Below are positions 1 to 11,541 of a DNA stretch of 64,000 nt, in pieces. This DNA comes from Cryptomeria japonica (taxonomy: Eukaryota; Streptophyta; Pinopsida; Cupressales; Cupressaceae), in assembly GCF_030272615.1 (NCBI RefSeq), contig NW_026729155.1:105314-169313 (forward strand), given 5' to 3'. The position numbers were made by a program, and so were the translations under genes. The notes under the pieces are model-generated. The model ran no database searches and was not told where the DNA came from. It saw only the letters and a list, made by a program, of their open reading frames with translations. Each line of letters begins with the position of its first letter. Positions within the stretch are counted from its first letter, which is position 1.

Positions 1-911
1 CCTTTATACTTCTAGCTAGAAAGGATTTGGACCTCCTCGCTATTAGTCTACATATCATCTTCAATCTCATCTTCCTCCTCAGACCAGCTTTCATCATCTT
101 CCCCCTTCGAATTCTTTCTGGCCGACCATATACTCTAATCCTCTTGCTGTCTTTTTCTTATTAGCTTGCTCGACCTAGCGATATGGAGGTCATTCTCAAC
201 ATTAGCCTCAATGTCGTAACCTTCACCATCATCATCATCTGACTCATCCAATTCCTCGTCCGACTCAGAATCCTCTGCAATGTTTAGTTGAACCATGGTA
301 TTCTTGATGTGATTGTAAAAAATCACCATAAAACCCTCATGCATAGTAGGATTGGTTTTGAGATTGGAGATAATGTCCTTTATCCCAACATTTAGGGCAC
401 ATAAAAAATAATATGGGATGGAAATTTTCTCCTTATACCTAAAATAGTTGAGTATAACAAAATGATAGCTACAAACTTGGGTAAATCTCCCATCTAAAGT
501 AATAAACTACATAATAGCAAACAAGATCCATCGCCATGTCATCTTAATTACCTTAGGGGAGTAGTAAGTGTGACTTCCCTTCACCAGCGTGGCTTTCTCC
601 TCCTTATCCTTAGGGAATTTTGTTCACTATAGCATCTGATCACTTCCTATCCCTATAGAATTTGATACCGTTCATGGGTAGACCCCTAGGCTCAACGATC
701 ATGGTCTCATTCACCTTGACCTTCCTATTGCCAATGGTCAAGGTGCCATTATTCTATCCCTTCTTGAAAATTCTTGTGATTTTCAGCCATCTCTCTTGCA
801 TTCTCCATAAAATCAGTCATTTTTGCTGCTTGTAGCATGACCCATACCTGGGGACAGTCCCTCCATTTATCAGTTTTAGTTGCCTCTGTTTGCTTGCGAT
901 TTCCTCCCATT
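1..911 (-). pseudogene. decayed gag-like ORF of an unclassified plant retroelement (5' part)
   Basis: On the minus strand a protein-like reading starts near 911 with MGGNRKQTEATKTDKWRDC and runs, with frameshifts and stops, to the window edge. Readable pieces include TGNRKV-like and EPRGLPMNGIKFYRDRK near 650-720, a stretch on VIKMTWRW...FITLDGRFTQV near 480-560, and an acidic Asp/Glu tract (135-344) ending in a basic KLIRKRQQED. The hydrophobic and charged pattern is protein-like across frames, which argues for a broken gene rather than chance. I do not recognise a named Pfam domain. The style is that of a gag-like or mobile-domain ORF of plant retroelements, which is inference. The acidic tract read alone would look like a small gene but is just the tail of this relic. 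Confidence 0.45.
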
Positions 912-1199
912 TTCTTATCAATTTTTGTCAACTGTAATTTCCTGCAAATACGACTCTTCGCTATGGACTTTCTAATTAGCAAGTAAGAAGCCTCTAGAAG
1001 CCAATGGATATTTCTATTGCTTCCGCTCCAAAGGAAAAAAGCACCCACAAAGCATGCGAGATGATCTGGCAATTATTAATGTACCTCCTTCTCGGTTGCA
1101 TACAAAACCATTTCATGATGTCATGACCTCCCCTATCATCTCGGGAAATGCTTTCAAATCCTACCTTGATTACCATAATATCTTATATAATTTAAGATG

Positions 1200-3140
1200 T
1201 CATGTGCCACTCAAGGGAGCTCCCCCTCGCTATCACAAATCTTGATTTGCCCACTTGGTACTGCCTCATTGGCAGCCCAGTCAGCACTCCTATTAGCCTC
1301 TCTATAATCATGAGAAATGTAGCATTGATAGAAACCCTCAAGCATCTCCCTAATTGAATTAATGATATTTTTAATCGTCCATGATGGTTAGTGTTTACCA
1401 AGTAGACAATTGATGATGTTTTTAAAATCCCCCTCCAGCCATAACAATTTGAATCCCAGATTGTGTGCTAATTTGATAGCTAGGAGGGCGCCCATAGCTT
1501 TAGCCAGATGATTAGTCTGGTTCCCCAAGGGAAAGGCCACCATCCCAATACAAAAGCCAGCACCATTTTGGATAACTCCATGATAGCCAATAGGCCTTGG
1601 GTTCCCTTTAGCAACCCCATCAAAGTTAGCCTTGAACCAGTCATTAGGAAGAAAAGACCAGCTGCACATACTTCTTCTGAGTTGGTTGGTACTGATGTCC
1701 ATGTAGGTTGGGATGTTCAATATTTTTACAATATCAAAATCCTCCTTATTATTGCATTAACAATCTCCCCTAGCCATCACATTCTCAACAAAATTATATT
1801 TTATCTTAGCCCAAACCACCTTAGAGGGGTTAATATCATTCTTGAAGATTTTGTTATTCCTTTCCTTCTAGATACCTCAAAGAATATGTGGAAAGGAGAA
1901 CTTCCATAAATTTCTTATGAGCAGATTATTTGTATTGCAATACCAACTCCTGAAACAATCTTGAATCTCCGCAGGAACACCTAATTCAAACCCCAATGTT
2001 GGAACAATATAGCCCAGATAGGATGGATATAAGGACAGTGTATAAAAATATAGATCACGAATTTCTCATCATTGAGACAAAGATAACATCTATTGGGGAA
2101 GCAGAAACCCCTCTTTCTCAAGTTATCTATGGTTAGAAACTTATTTTGCAAGAGAATCCATAAAAAAATATTAATTTTATGGGTCAAACCTGAATGTCAG
2201 GCCTTAACCCAGTAGGGGATAGGGTCTTGAGACTGAGCCAACATAAGGACATTAGATGCCACAAAATAAATCCCTGAAGAGGTACCACTCCACACTAGGT
2301 GGTTCTCCCTTCTAGGATTTAAAATTGCATGGTTGATCATTAAGTTTACCTACTTTAGGTTGGGTTCAATAGAACTGAGATCCACCCACTTTTGATCTCT
2401 CTAGTAATCAACAAATTTTACACCGAACTTATCCTTGCATGTCTGGATAATCATATGAGAAACACAATTATTATTGAGAGGAGTTCCTCCAATCCAGGCA
2501 TCATCCCAGATATCCACCTTCCTTCCATTACCTATGGCCCAAACTTTGCCCAAACTTACAATACCTTTAACTTGGATAACATTGTTCCAAAAAGTAGAGC
2601 CACTCTATATCTGATTAGAGGCAAGGAAATATTCCATGGTAGGAATTACACGTAAGTATTTAGCCTTCCAGATATCATTCCACTCACCATTTCCATGATA
2701 TATTCTCTAGTTTTGTTTGTATAGAAGGGTCTTGTTTAGGGTTCTAATATTTCTTAATCCTAGTCGCCCCTCCTTTTTGGGTTTGCAAACATTCTCCTAG
2801 GCAATGAGGGCAACTCTATTCTTCTCCTCAACCCCGGACCAGAGGAATGCTTTCTGAATTTTCTCAATAGCATCAACAAATTTTCTAGGAATTTTGAATA
2901 GGATTAAAGCATAAACTGGAAGACTCTAGAGGAAAGATTTTAAAAGTTGGATTTTACAAGCTTCACTAAGAAGGGTCCCTTTCAAACCAGCCAGCTTCCT
3001 ACTGAATCTATCAACAAGACTATTCCAAAAAAAATCCATAGGTTTTGTGCCCAAAGTAAGACCCAGGTAAATAGATGGGGGCTTTCCCATTTGGTAACCA
3101 AGGAGTGAGCCCATCATTGTTGTCAATCGATGCCTCACAT
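1200..3140 (-). pseudogene. LINE (L1-type) ORF2 3' half, degenerate: RT tail, zf-RVT, RNase H
   Basis: Three conserved parts of a plant LINE ORF2 appear in the right order on the minus strand. 3138-2926 reads as the end of the reverse transcriptase domain (YLGLTLGTKP, then LAGLKGTLLSEACKIQLLKS). 2187-1981 reads as the zf-RVT zinc-binding region (KINIFLWILLQNKFLTIDNL, then CYLCLND and HCPYIHPIW). 1720-1388 reads as an RNase H-like RVT_3 domain (WFKANFDGVAKGNPRP). Frameshifts and stops separate the blocks, so it is non-functional. The endonuclease and the RT catalytic core are not present; the element is 5' truncated near 3140, where plus-strand copia sequence begins. The terminal 1200-1400 part is poorly conserved. 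Confidence 0.8.
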
Positions 3141-3149
3141 GTTAAAAAG

Positions 3150-4183
3150 AAAAGCATTACCGAGATGAGTTCTATTGAACTCATGATGATGGTTGCATAG
3201 AAAATGATGAAGGAAGGATCTATGGATAAAGGGATTATTGATCAGCATATCATTGTTTTACATAGACTTGTCCCAGGGTGAAAGTTTGACAGTGAGGTGA
3301 GCCCATCTGACAAGCTTAAGATAATCAATGAGCACATTTCAAAGGACTTTTAGTCCTTACAACAGATATCAAACCAACAGGCATTGGAGATGTTTACATA
3401 GGCAAACAAAGCTACATTTGATCAAATGATTTAGTCAGAGAGGAAGGAGATTAATGATAATTTTAAGTTGATAGATAACTCTTTGAGGCAATCTACTAAT
3501 ATTTATGGAGCATTTTCTAACACAAGTTTTGCTTACAACTAAGACAAATAAAAGGATTAAAGATATTCAGGAGGAGATTGTAGGTATAGTTAATTATTTC
3601 GATGGATCAAAATCTTTAACTACATCTATAGATGGTCAGATTTTGGTTTTGGAAGCCCAAGTTTCATCTCTTGAGAGGGAGAAAGATAAAATCATAAGGA
3701 GAGCTAGAGGTCTTAGAGGTTTGGTGAGTCCTCGATTGGATTCATTAAGTATACATAAGAAGAAGTTTATAGATATGGTTGGTAAGCCCACACCGACAGA
3801 GTTTAATGAGAAATAGTCATTTGCCCATATACTAAATGGAATAGTGTCTATTTATGGCACTTTCAAATCTAGTTGGGATACTTTTCGAGAGCTTTTGGAG
3901 AAGGCCTGTCGAGCTATTTTCAAATATATTCAGCTCCGATAAGGTATTTTGGGACATTCCTTGTATAGTCTTTCATTTTTTCGTCCCAGGTTTTTTCATT
4001 TTGGTATTTTTGTTTGGTATTAATGTCAAAGGGGAAGTATAGGTGAAAAATATTCAAGAGGTATGGAGTATTTTGTTAAGATGGATATTCAGCTCAAGGG
4101 GAGTAGGCTCAAGATGAAACCAGCAGATGGAAACCATGATCATTTTTCACATGAGTGTTGCCATCAATGCCAAAGGAGGAAAT
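3150..4183 (+). pseudogene. 3' internal region of a Ty1/copia element with coiled-coil ORF remnant
   Basis: Plus-strand reading with many stops. The clearest block is 3505-3816, a charged, heptad-like protein (DGQILVLEAQVSSLEREKDK) that looks like a coiled coil. It ends in a purine-rich doublet typical of copia 3' ends: one tract near 4016-4041 within GGTATTAATGTCAAAGGGG and a second near 4152-4182 within CATCAATGCCAAAGGAGG, directly before the LTR start. No RT or RNase H is readable here, so the coiled-coil ORF may be an extra 3' ORF or an unrelated fragment captured by the element. The call rests on the PPT/LTR junction more than on the protein. Confidence 0.5.
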
Positions 4184-4640
4184 TATTGGCAATTGACACT
4201 CAATTGGTTGGTTTCAATATGTTGTCATCGATGGCAACATGGAAACATAGAAACTTGTTGCGGCTTCATATTTTGATTTGGTAAAATATTGACAGACACT
4301 TCACAGACACTTTACCAGCACCGACACCGACAAGATTGGATGGCTTTCTTTGGTTACCGACAATGCAAGCCAACATGGTTTATATTTAGGTTATCGGTAT
4401 TGGAGGCTGACATCATTTGGGAGATCCAGCATCAACAATATTTTTTATATTCATGTATTTATGTTATTTAGCCAGCATGTATATTCATATTATAATTATC
4501 TTTGTAAGCCGACATAAGGCATGATGATTTGTAAAGGGGTATAAATCAAAATCCACAATGCTAAACTCTCAAACATGAAGAAATGCAATGATATCCAAGA
4601 AATTCCCTTGATAACTGCCAAACTAGTTTGAACTACTCCA
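4184..4640 (+). mobile_element. Ty1/copia-type LTR, 3' LTR of the preceding fragment (truncated)
   Basis: Begins TATTGGCAATTGACACTC, the expected TGTTGGC start with G to A, immediately after the purine-rich tract. Low-complexity Mendelian coding is absent; the sequence is the mixed AT-rich, CAGACAC/CCGACAC-containing DNA expected of an LTR (for instance CACTTCACAGACACTTTACC near 4298). The right end is not defined: by about 4645 the sequence has become LINE RNase H. No target-site duplication could be read. Confidence 0.5.
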
Positions 4641-4716
4641 GTACTCTTGCATCACAAGGGAAATCCTAGGCCCACTAGATGTGGGGGAGTGGTTCGTGAT
4701 CACAATGGTAGGATTG

Positions 4717-5040
4717 TCTTAGCAATGGAACTCTCTTTGGGAACCTAGAAAATCCACTATACTAAGAGTATGGCTGCCTACATTGGTATAAAGATAGCTA
4801 TGAGGGAGAACAACAAAAGAACTACGAAATGAAGACTTCCATAGGGCCCTCTACTAGGACCAGAAGTAAAAAATAGGATAGTAGCAACTTGAGATTCAAT
4901 AGTCTTATCTTAGTAGTGGTACTCTCTTTGGGAACCCAGACAAACCACTATACTAAGGCTATGACAACCTATATTGGACTAGAAGAACTAGGAAATGTAG
5001 ACTTCCACAAGGCTCTGTACTAGGACCAGAAGAAAAAAAT
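4717..5040 (+). repeat. direct duplication of ~130-150 bp inside LINE copy A
   Basis: Copy 1 (about 4717-4872) and copy 2 (about 4908-5040) both start TCTTAG, share ACTCTCTTTGGGAACC, then CACTATACTAAG, and end in TCTACTAGGACCAGAAG versus TGTACTAGGACCAGAAG. Copy 1 carries about 35 extra bases in the middle. Confidence 0.75.
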
Positions 5041-5059
5041 AGGAATGAGACAGCTTGAG

Positions 5060-5315
5060 ATTTATTATGGAAGAGCTTGAAGAGATTAACAATAATATGA
5101 TTCATAAGAATACTGATCTCATGAAAGCTCTTAGTTTTTTTTTTCTAGCTTTCGGTTTGTGCTCTACTTTCATTTCCTCTTGTTAGGTGCTGTGGGGTGT
5201 ATCACCTGTTTCTATGGTCATTTGAAATTTGCTTAGACTCTGGTTCCCTACTTGTTATCTTTTTGTTGGATTTGGGTTTTAGGTCCCTGTAAAACATGTT
5301 TATCTTAATTAAAAA
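5060..5315 (+). mobile_element. 5'-truncated LINE 3' end
   Basis: Contains a short ORF tail (MEELEEINNNMIHKN), a T-rich 3' UTR and the terminal motif GGGTTTTAGGTCCCTGTAAA followed by a TTAATTAAAAA-like tail. The same motif and an equivalent MEEL... tail recur at 9695-9950, defining a shared 3' end. It sits inside the RNase H region of copy A, as a heavily 5'-truncated LINE insertion would. Confidence 0.55.
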
Positions 5316-5599
5316 TGAAAGAATATGGCTAAAAAATGATTCCTTAAATATTGTTAAGTTCCATTTTGGGTCACAAATCCCTAGTTGGACTACACAGATC
5401 TTAATTGAAGATAATTTAGGAATGCTTGCATCCCTTGATAATTTTAAAATTTCACATGTTTTATGAGAATGAAATAAACTGGTCAATGATTTGGCCATTC
5501 TTGGAGTCAAGTAGACTAGGGTTAAATGGTGTGAGACTCGTGATCTTATCCCCACAAAGATTTAAATTGATCTATGATGATAGATTAACATGTTGATTT

Positions 5600-6090
5600 G
5601 GGGGTTGTCTAGGTCTTAATTGTGTAGTACTTTTTGCGTAAGTGAAAGGAAGGGATGAGGTGTCCACATCATAATATTATTGGAAAAGGCAAGTTTTGTT
5701 TTCTTGCCAAATCTAGAATCTTCTTTTTCTATTGTTTATTGTATTGTAGCATCTAGTGGCTTTCTGCAGAGTGCTCATAGATTGGCTTGTAGGCCCAATA
5801 TGGGAGGTGATCAAAATAGACTAGAACCCACTTCATATGAGAAATAGAGGAGGATGATTGAGGTATGAGATGAGGTCTCCAGCAGAGGAATAACTCCCTA
5901 CATTGAAAAAATTCATGGCCATAACTCTAGGGAAACTAGGCAATTTATCAAGAGTTAGAAGAATGACACTTATATAAGTGTTTGGAGGGGAATTTATGGT
6001 TGATGAAACACTCATTACAACCCTTATGGCCAAACAAATTTGGATGAATTTGAAGGATATTAATGAATGGATTTCCATTTTCAATAACAA
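5600..6090 (+). pseudogene. LINE-family ORF start, copy A (paralogous to 7600-8050)
   Basis: 5640-6090 is recognisably the same sequence as 7620-8050: both have GCCAAATCTAGAATCTT or GCCAAGTCTAGAATCTT, then a CTAGTGGCTT block, then a coding start reading NRLEPTSYEK in copy B and a stop-broken equivalent here. The encoded protein is not recognised. Its position after an RNase H domain and before a LINE 3' end suggests a LINE ORF, possibly ORF1. It is broken by stops and ends where a new LINE ORF2 block begins near 6110. Confidence 0.5.
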
Positions 6091-6109
6091 AATATTTGTA
6101 TGTTTATTA

Positions 6110-7560
6110 AAATTGTAGGTCCTTTCTAGATGATGACAGATAATTGGCGACTTCCTTTGTGCTTTGGAATAACATCTATAAGACTAAATTTATCATTCAA
6201 AAAGGTCTATGTTGGTCCTTTGGAAATAGATTTAAGATTATTTTTTGGGATGATTGGTGGTGGGGTGATGCTCTCGTTTCTCAACTTAACTGGGCCCCTT
6301 ACCTTAAGGATTTTTGCTTGAATCAGATTGGTTGTTGGGTTGCAGATTAACGTTATGGAGATGGATCAGTCTATTGCCCCTTTCCAATATTAACATTTTG
6401 CTATCCACATCTCTGCCTTCCCCAAGGAGGATTCTCTTGTGTGGAATGGTTCATCTTCTGGGGCCTTCTCTATCTCTAATTCTTTCAATTTACAGTTGAA
6501 ACTGCTTGCTCCTAGACCTTTTTGGGCCCTTGTTTGGAACTATCATTTGATCGCGAAGGTCAATACTTTATTTTGGCTCTAGGTGCAGAACAAGATTCTT
6601 TTTATTAACAACCTTTAAAAGAGGAGAACATGGCTATCCCTCTCTTTGTCAAGAGGATTTTGAGACTTCTTCTCATCTCTTGATTGGCTATAATTATATG
6701 AAGAATATCTAGTCCCATTTTCTTAATCTTTGGTCATTAGATTAGGTTTTCCTTGCATCTCTTGTGGACTGCTGGTTGTAATAGATAGATCCTTCTATAA
6801 ATCCCTTTCTCTATCTATTCTGGTCAATTATTATTCACCATGTTTATTCAAGGGTCTAGAAAGAAATAATAGATTTTTCAAGAACATGGAATGCCCAACC
6901 CATCTCCTAGCTATGATAATTCAAAGTGATATCAAGGAAAATTTCTTGGTGGCCTATTGGGATATTTTGATTCTAAACCCTCTGTCTCCCCTTTGGATTT
7001 GAAGGTGGATTTAAATTGGATTCTTCATAGAGATATTTCAATTCCTCTTCAGTGGCTCAAACATTGTAGGGAGGGGGTAGTGTTGTCTCCCCCTTTCCCT
7101 AGATGGATTAAAACTAATATTGATGGGGTGGCTAAGGGAAACCCTAAACCTTCTAGTTGTGGGAGACTGGCTCGTGATCACAATGGTAGGTTTTTCATAG
7201 TGGTGGCACTCCATTTGGGAACCCAAAAAAAACACTTACACTGAGGCTATGGTAGCCTACATTGGATTAAAGCTTGTTTCAAAAGGAAACAATTGGAAAA
7301 TTTGATTGGAAATAAATTCCCTTAATATTGTTAACTTCCTATGGGGCTTGTAAATGTCTAGTTGGACTATAAAATATTTAATTGAAGATACTCAAGCTAT
7401 GCTAAGGTATGTGGATAATTTCACTATCACCCATGTGTTTTGAGAAGGAAACATAGTGACTGATAGCCTGGACAATATTGGAGTTAAGAATGATAATATT
7501 AAGTGATGGGGGCCCTAGGATGTCATCCCCATGGATATTAATTTTTTAATCTACAATTAT
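6110..7560 (+). pseudogene. LINE copy B ORF2 3' part: post-RT, zf-RVT and RNase H
   Basis: Plus strand. 6144-6350 encodes the post-RT region (GLCWSFGNRFKIIFWDDWW). 6510-6720 encodes the zf-RVT block (FWALVWNYHLIAKVNTLFWL). 6957-7545 encodes RNase H (PRWIKTNIDGVAKGNPKP, then GRLARDHNGRFFIVVALHLG), continuing after a frameshift through SWTIKYLIEDTQAM, DNFTITHVF and an ending near GPXDVIPMDI. This is the normal order of a plant L1-like ORF2. Endonuclease and the catalytic RT core are missing. Stops and frameshifts show an old, inactive copy, and the match to copy A shows a shared family. Confidence 0.8.
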
Positions 7561-7599
7561 TATATATCATCTTGATATGGGGAATTTCGTGTAGATTAT

Positions 7600-9950
7600 T
7601 TTGATGTATATTTCATTTATATGGAGAAATGGGTTGGGATGTCTTTTTCACTATATTCTTAGAAAAGGTGGGGTTTGTTTTTTAAGCCAAGTCTAGAATC
7701 TTTGTAGTCCTTATGTGTTGTTTCCTAGGGTCTAGTGGCTTGTGGCTAGGAAGTTTTAGAAAAAATTGTAGGTCGATAATGGGTGTCGATAGAAATAGAT
7801 TGGAGCCCACATCATATGAAAAAAAGGAGGAACAAGGTAGAGCTTTGGAGTAAAGTTTATGGGGGAAAACTACACCCTACATTGAGAAACACCAAGGCTA
7901 CAACACTAGGGATTCTTGTCTTTTCATCAAATGATGGAATAATGACACCCTTTCAATGTTTGGGGGTGAATTTATGGTGGATGTCTACCATATTACCAAG
8001 GTTATAGGGATGCTTATCGAAGGAAGGAAATTTTACAGAAATAGGAAAGCTTTAGAGGAAACCCTTGACATCTTCCAAAAGAATACGAGAGTGAAATTCC
8101 ACCACATGGTTGATGGTGGCTACAAACCAGAGGACTTGAAATCCCTATGGGTGGATGTGGCCGATGTTATTATGAGGTACATTACATTTGATGGATGCTA
8201 CAATAGTATGTTTATGGATAACTTCACTATTCTCAACAATTTTAGGTATGATAGGTGCATTTTGATTCCATTTTATCTGGTGTCATCTCTTTGTAATTGT
8301 GTTAATGCCCACCTCAAGAATTGAAGCTCCTCTTTTCTCTACTAGGGTTTGATTATTTTGATTGTCAAACATGCCGAATCCCTTGAGATTATGTCCCATC
8401 CCTCAACCTCTACAAAGAAAAATATTCACTATCCCCAAAATGTTCAATCACATTATAGAGATAAGTCATTAGTGTCTAAAACCTCTAATGAAGATGCCTT
8501 CCACCTTTGAACCTATTAAAAAAATCTTCTTCTAAGGGTAAGGGTTTTGTTCTTGAAAAGGATGTGTCTAATAAGGATGATTCTGACTATTCCCCCTCAA
8601 ATGAGTTTGTTCCTCATTCTTATAGCCCAAGCTCTGCTAAAAAGGGTAAAGCCCCAAGGCCTCCTACCTCAAAAGAAATTAATAGGATTTTTGAGCTAGG
8701 CTGTGCCTGAGGAGTGAAAAGAAACCCTACCCCCAAAGAATCTTCAAGGAATTAAAATGCCCTAAAAATACCACTGGAATTGTTGGGGATCAATAGAATC
8801 AATATTTTCATATTAAAATTCTATTTGAGCAGGAGAAGGCACAACCATTGTGGGTAAAGATACAAGATCAAAAGCGATTATGGAATGCCAAATTAGTTTT
8901 TTTAGTTAGGTGGTTGCAAAGATCTCTAGTTTGAAAAGAAGGATCAATTACTCCTCATTCCTGATTCTTATAGACCAAGCTTTGCTAAAAAGGGTGAATC
9001 CCTAAGGCCTCCTACCTCAGAAGCAAATAATAGGATTTTTGAACTAGGCTCTTCCTTACAAGTGAAAAGAAACCCTCCACCCCCTCCCCCTCACCCCCCA
9101 AGAATCTTCATGGAATTCAAATGCACTAAAAATACCACTAGAATTGTTGGAGATCAACAGAATCAAGATTGTCATATTGAAATCCCATTTGAGTAGGAGA
9201 AGGCACAACCACTGTGGGTAGAGATACAGGTTCCAAAACAACTATGGAAGGCCAAATTAGTTTTTTCAATTGGGTGGTCGGGAAGATCACTATTTTGGAA
9301 GGCATGATTAATTACTTTATCGTGGGACAAAATTCCTCCCCCTCTTTGAACAACATGAACAACCTGCTTGAGCTCAATCATAAATTGGTGACAAATGTCA
9401 AAGCAATGAAAAATGATCATGAAGAAAAAGAATGAACCTAGAGGTGGCTATGGATAGGGATGAGGAGAAGATAAGAGTAGTCATTGTAATGAATAGAATT
9501 GCCATGATCAATAACATGTAGGGCCTTCGAAGGCTAAATGAAAAGGCTCAATCTTTTAATATTTCCCCTTCTGCCACTCATACCTCCCCCTCAATCTCAT
9601 TTTGTGGCAAAGGAAAGGTTAAGAAGCTCATCCTAGAAGGCAAGATCCAGATTAATTAGAGACCTTCAACTCACACTTGAAGCGAGGATAAAGGTAAGCA
9701 GATTGAAGCCACTTATATGGAGGAGTTAGTTTATATAAATATGGCTTTTATTTAGAAACATGTTAAGACTATTCAAATGTAGAACAAAATTGTTTAATCT
9801 CTGGGTTTTTAGAACTTGTTTTCTATTGTGTATGTTGCTACTGGTCCACTATGGCTTTGTTTCTAGTTTGTCTTTAGAGATTGTTTCTTTTTTTTATGGG
9901 TTTTAGGTCTCTGTAAAACCTATTTTACGCTAATAAAAAACATATGAATA
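7600..9950 (+). pseudogene. LINE-family ORF with serine/proline-rich tail and LINE 3' terminus, copy B
   Basis: Starts with a 5' region matching 5640-6090, then a broken ORF: 7783-8324 (NRLEPTSYEK-type start, then HHMVDGGYKPEDLKSLWVDV) and 8507-8710 (SKGKGFVLEKDVSNKDDSDY, serine-rich and charged). A ~325 bp tandem duplication follows. 9214-9435 encodes ELNHKLVTNVKAMKNDHEEK, probably coiled coil, and the tail 9695-9760 reads MEELVYINMAFI. The element ends with GGGTTTTAGGTCTCTGTAAA near 9898 and an ACGCTAATAAAAAACA tail. Charged, coiled-coil and low-complexity content fits a LINE ORF1-like protein, but no RRM or zinc knuckle was seen, so the identity is inferred. Confidence 0.5.
8611..9295 (+). 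repeat. tandem duplication, ~325 bp units, inside the LINE ORF
   Basis: Unit 1 (about 8611-8940) and unit 2 (about 8963-9295) share the order TATAGCCCAAGC/TATAGACCAAGC, AAGGCCTCCTACCTC, AATAGGATTTTTGA, GTGAAAAGAAACCCT, AAAAATACCACT, GAGAAGGCACAACCA and GCCAAATTAGTTTTTT. Offset is about 348-355 bp. Unit 2 has gained a C-rich run near 9074-9100. Confidence 0.85.
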
Positions 9951-11540
9951 AATCTACAACTTATATTGTGCTATTGATCAAATTATTTATATTTTAATTT
10001 TTTGATGTTCATAACACATTCTTCTAAAATGTTTCCTCATCCAATGATTTATTTGGGGTTGTTCAATTATATATTGACAAATAGTTGATATAATATATTG
10101 ATCATAATCTAATAATGTAGCCCAAGTCACATTTTAGATTCAGTAGATTTTTTAAAAGATAAGTACTGATATCTATATATATTGAAATTTCACTTGTTTG
10201 ATAAATACAAGATCCAATGATGAAAAAATAAATTTTGTATAAATATTTTCATGACACATTCCTACAAGCACATGAAATGAACCTAGAATAATTGTATTAT
10301 AGTGGAAATGAATGGTAGGAAGTACATGTATTATGTTTTCACAACATTAAATTATCATATGATTTCTTCACCTTCAATTGATACTCATTAGGATAATTGC
10401 AATTATAATGCATGGCATGAAACCACTTTTAATTATTTTGTGATTGATGACCATGTTCTATTACAAAGGTCTATTTTTACCACTATGCAATTGCAAAATT
10501 TTATTCCAAATCAAATGTTGTTTAAAAAATTACTAAGAAAAAGTGACACAATACTAAATACACAAATCTATTAAATAAGTATAACCTAAAAATTGTATTG
10601 TAAAAATATTTTTAAAAAATATCTAAGAAGGTAGCACAAATTTTCATAGGAATGAAATGATTTGAAAGTCTAAACAGAAAAAATTTTAAATATTTTATTG
10701 TGGACTACCCAAAGTCAACTAACACAAAATTCAATTAGAATTTTTTTATTCATATATGTACATTAACAAACCTGAACAAACAAAATGTAGACTACTTGTA
10801 GATCATATTATATACATGTTTTGGACTTGGTTGGTTTATGGCTTAGCAGCACTAGCAATAAGAAAACACAGTAGATGTTAAATACCTGTCGTAGAGTATG
10901 CATTATTGCAATGAAAGTCTGTAATCTATTTCTATAATGCAAATTGCATACAAATCAATCATATTGAAGAAAGCAAACAAAGAAGTAAAACTACAACAAT
11001 AATTGAAAAGCTTCAATTGCTTTTCATCTGCCCTACCCAAAGTTCACGCAATGACCAGCTGCATACATGCATGCCTTGCATACAATTTTTTTTTCTTAAA
11101 ATTTAGAGACATTCCAACTTAAAAATGACCGTCACTAATTTTTTCCAGCTCTTCTTTAATATATTTGTAAAAAAGAAGATAACAAAAACATTCGAAACTC
11201 GAACTATTTTTGCTGGCATAACTCTCAGCGCGAACTATTAGCAAACTGATTACATGAACACAGAACTAAGACTTATAAGTCGGTACTGATAAATAAAGAC
11301 AAATTATGCGAAGTCCATATAAACAGAACTAGGATGATAGGAGAAAGACCTGTTATGAGCGTGGGCTGATAACCATACAAACGTTTCCAAACAAGCCTAT
11401 TTTATCTAATGATAGCGAATGACTGATTACAGACATACTATGAAGACCTATTCAACATTTAAACATACTGGAAAAAAAATAGAGATGGTTGTACGTCGTT
11501 GATAAGAAAAACCTGCAGAACAAATTAAGTAAACAAACAA
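9951..11540. other. AT-rich intergenic DNA, no gene seen
   Basis: Lies between the LINE 3' end and the stop codon of the receptor kinase. No domain-like reading in any frame. The part nearest 11541 would hold the kinase 3' UTR on the minus strand; I could not identify a polyadenylation site with confidence. Confidence 0.6.
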
Positions 11541-11541
11541 A

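Larger units (their letters stand above)
4645..5565 (+). pseudogene. LINE copy A: RNase H domain, interrupted and internally duplicated
   Basis: 4650-4740 encodes the start of an RVT_3-type RNase H (GNPRPTRCGGVVRDHNGR) and 5320-5565 its C-terminal part (NIVKFHFGSQIPSWT, then LIEDN and a GVK...W ending near DLIP), matching copy B at 7310-7545 block by block. Between them lie two diverged copies of a roughly 130-150 bp segment (4717-4872 and 4908-5040) and a LINE 3' terminus (about 5060-5315). The domain is therefore broken by a duplication and by an insertion. Stops and frameshifts occur throughout and no activity is expected. Confidence 0.65.

Noticed and set aside
135-344. Stand-alone small acidic protein
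   Set aside because: The reading continues upstream on the minus strand as a decayed larger ORF; the acidic tract is its tail.
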